A DNA stretch of 64,000 nt. Origin: Azolla pinnata. Its lineage: Eukaryota; Streptophyta; Polypodiopsida; Salviniales; Salviniaceae. The stretch spans positions 1 to 64,000 of the forward strand of contig JBBBWG010025223.1 in assembly GCA_037176905.1 (NCBI GenBank), written 5' to 3'. The position numbers were made by a program, and so were the translations under genes. Each line of letters opens with the position of its first letter. Within the stretch, counting starts at the first letter, position 1. Shown one piece after another: positions 63,156 to 64,000 of the stretch. Below the pieces are notes generated by a model, which saw nothing but the letters and a program-made list of their open reading frames with translations, did no database searches and was not told the origin of the DNA.

Positions 63156-63259
63156 ATGGTTTCTGCGTGTGAAGAGATGGTGGTCTACTGCTTCGACACT
63201 CTCGTCTCTCACTACACGGGAGACCATGTTCCTGATCCCGAGTTTGAAGATGGAGAATT
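63156..63259 (+). CDS. AMMECR1-like protein, first coding exon only (gene continues past the window)
   Basis: MVSACEEMVVYCFDTLVSHY then TGDHVPDPEFEDGEL, ending at the donor GAATT|GTGAGT (63259/63260). Plant AMMECR1 homologues start MVSANxEMVVYCFDTLVAHY, so the match is convincing even though only about 34 residues are visible. The domain's later conserved LRGCIG and following motifs must lie beyond 64000 or in exons not seen; I found no second exon in 63260-64000. The family is conserved from archaea to plants and its biochemical role is unsettled. The start codon is the family start. Exon length (104 nt) leaves phase 2. Confidence 0.85.
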
Positions 63260-64000
63260 GTGAGTCTTGTTGTCCCGCACTCTTCTGATGTGTTTCTGTG
63301 GATTTCTATTCGCTCGCTGTCATGGCTTCGTCTTTTCTCCGTGCATACTCATGTCGGGATTCTTTCCCTGTGTTAGCGGTATAAGTATTTTGCTGGATGT
63401 GTTCTGGGGATTCTGGCTATGGCTTTCTGTGCTATTTTCTAGAACGCCGCTGGTTTTCCTGGTTTGGATTCGTTAGAGTCTAAAAATGAATCAAAATCAC
63501 ATCTTCTTATGCAGTCGGCTTTCAAGACCATCAGCCCTACTACTAAGGATAGTGTTTCAGAATCGTGTTCATCCCCAAAAAGGCCCTGTTTTTTATGTTA
63601 TCTTTCCTGCTCAGTGATGGTCTTCTCCATCAGATCTGTAAGGAGATCCTTTTTGTTACAAGAATGTTTTCATTCTTTTGTCATCTGCACGGCCTTTTCT
63701 GCTCAGTCTATGATGTTTACCCTCTTAGCTCCGTAAGGCTGTCGTCGTTTCCTCGTTAGTTATATGAGACTACTAGTTTCTTTGAAAGATCGTTGTTGGC
63801 TCTGTACTAGCTTCTTAACCTGCGTTTTACCTTTGCCAGTTATCCAAGGCTATGGACATTTACTTCTGTTGTTGACATCAAAGGCTATGCAACTTCCTTT
63901 TGTCTGTTGTACTGTTTGCATGTCGGTCACGCTTACTTTTCACATCTCTAGCATCAGATTGAATGAGAGCATTCATATAATAATCAATAGTATTCCTAGG
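63260..64000 (+). other. First intron of the AMMECR1-like gene
   Basis: T-rich intron-like sequence to the window end. A candidate acceptor TTTGCCAG at about 63832-63839 keeps frame, but what follows does not match the next AMMECR1 block, so I do not call an exon there. Confidence 0.5.

Noticed and set aside
63832-63960. Possible second AMMECR1 exon after TTTGCCAG
   Set aside because: The frame continues in phase for some codons but does not match the conserved LFVTWKK block expected next.

Overview
The window looks like nuclear DNA of a land plant. Its genes have AT-rich GT-AG introns, and the recognisable ones are plant families: an ISWI remodeller of the CHR11/CHR17 type, a ROP GTPase, a PLS-class PPR protein, a DUF630/DUF632 protein, an ERD2-like protein, a plant/fungal atypical phosphatase and an AMMECR1-like protein. 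The intronless PPR gene with a Trp-Lys-x-Pro-Gly C-terminal signature, the decayed LINEs and the many CATG/ACAT arrays suggest a seed-free vascular plant, perhaps a fern. That is an inference from style and not a species call. All exon coordinates come from joining open frames at GT/AG sites with matching phase and, where possible, with family sequence that I know.

Layout. 1-591: tail of a decayed LINE (-). 600-2560: simple repeats and a faint pogo-like transposon end. 2600-10201 (+): a gene joining two Tudor-like modules to RCC1-like repeats. 12120-12752: a CATG array. 12947-22035 (+): a complete 24-exon ISWI ATPase. 23242-30560 (-): an atypical dual-specificity phosphatase, convergent with ISWI, whose 5.2 kb intron holds LINE debris and small tandem duplications. 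30561-36485: promoter-like GC-rich DNA, a GATCGATC minisatellite and another dead LINE. 36486-39416 (+): PPR. 39865-40890: GCACAT/CATG array. 40993-44103 (+): ROP GTPase. 45413-45751 (-): a small unrecognised helical protein. 46850-48250: GA-rich minisatellite. 50261-55130 (+): DUF630/DUF632. 56158-56760: interstitial telomere-like arrays. 56921-59964 (+): ERD2-like. 63156-63259 (+): first coding exon of an AMMECR1-like gene that runs off the window.

The genes are single-copy housekeeping or regulatory functions (chromatin, phosphoinositide or phosphoprotein metabolism, organelle RNA, small-GTPase signalling, membrane traffic) with no operon-like link. I saw no defence, CRISPR-like or biosynthetic system. 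The most unusual items are the repeat-rich Tudor-RCC1 gene, tandem duplications that copy a splice site in two separate genes, a long GAA array in the phosphatase's first intron, CATG arrays ending just upstream of three gene starts, and telomere-like arrays directly upstream of the ERD2-like gene.
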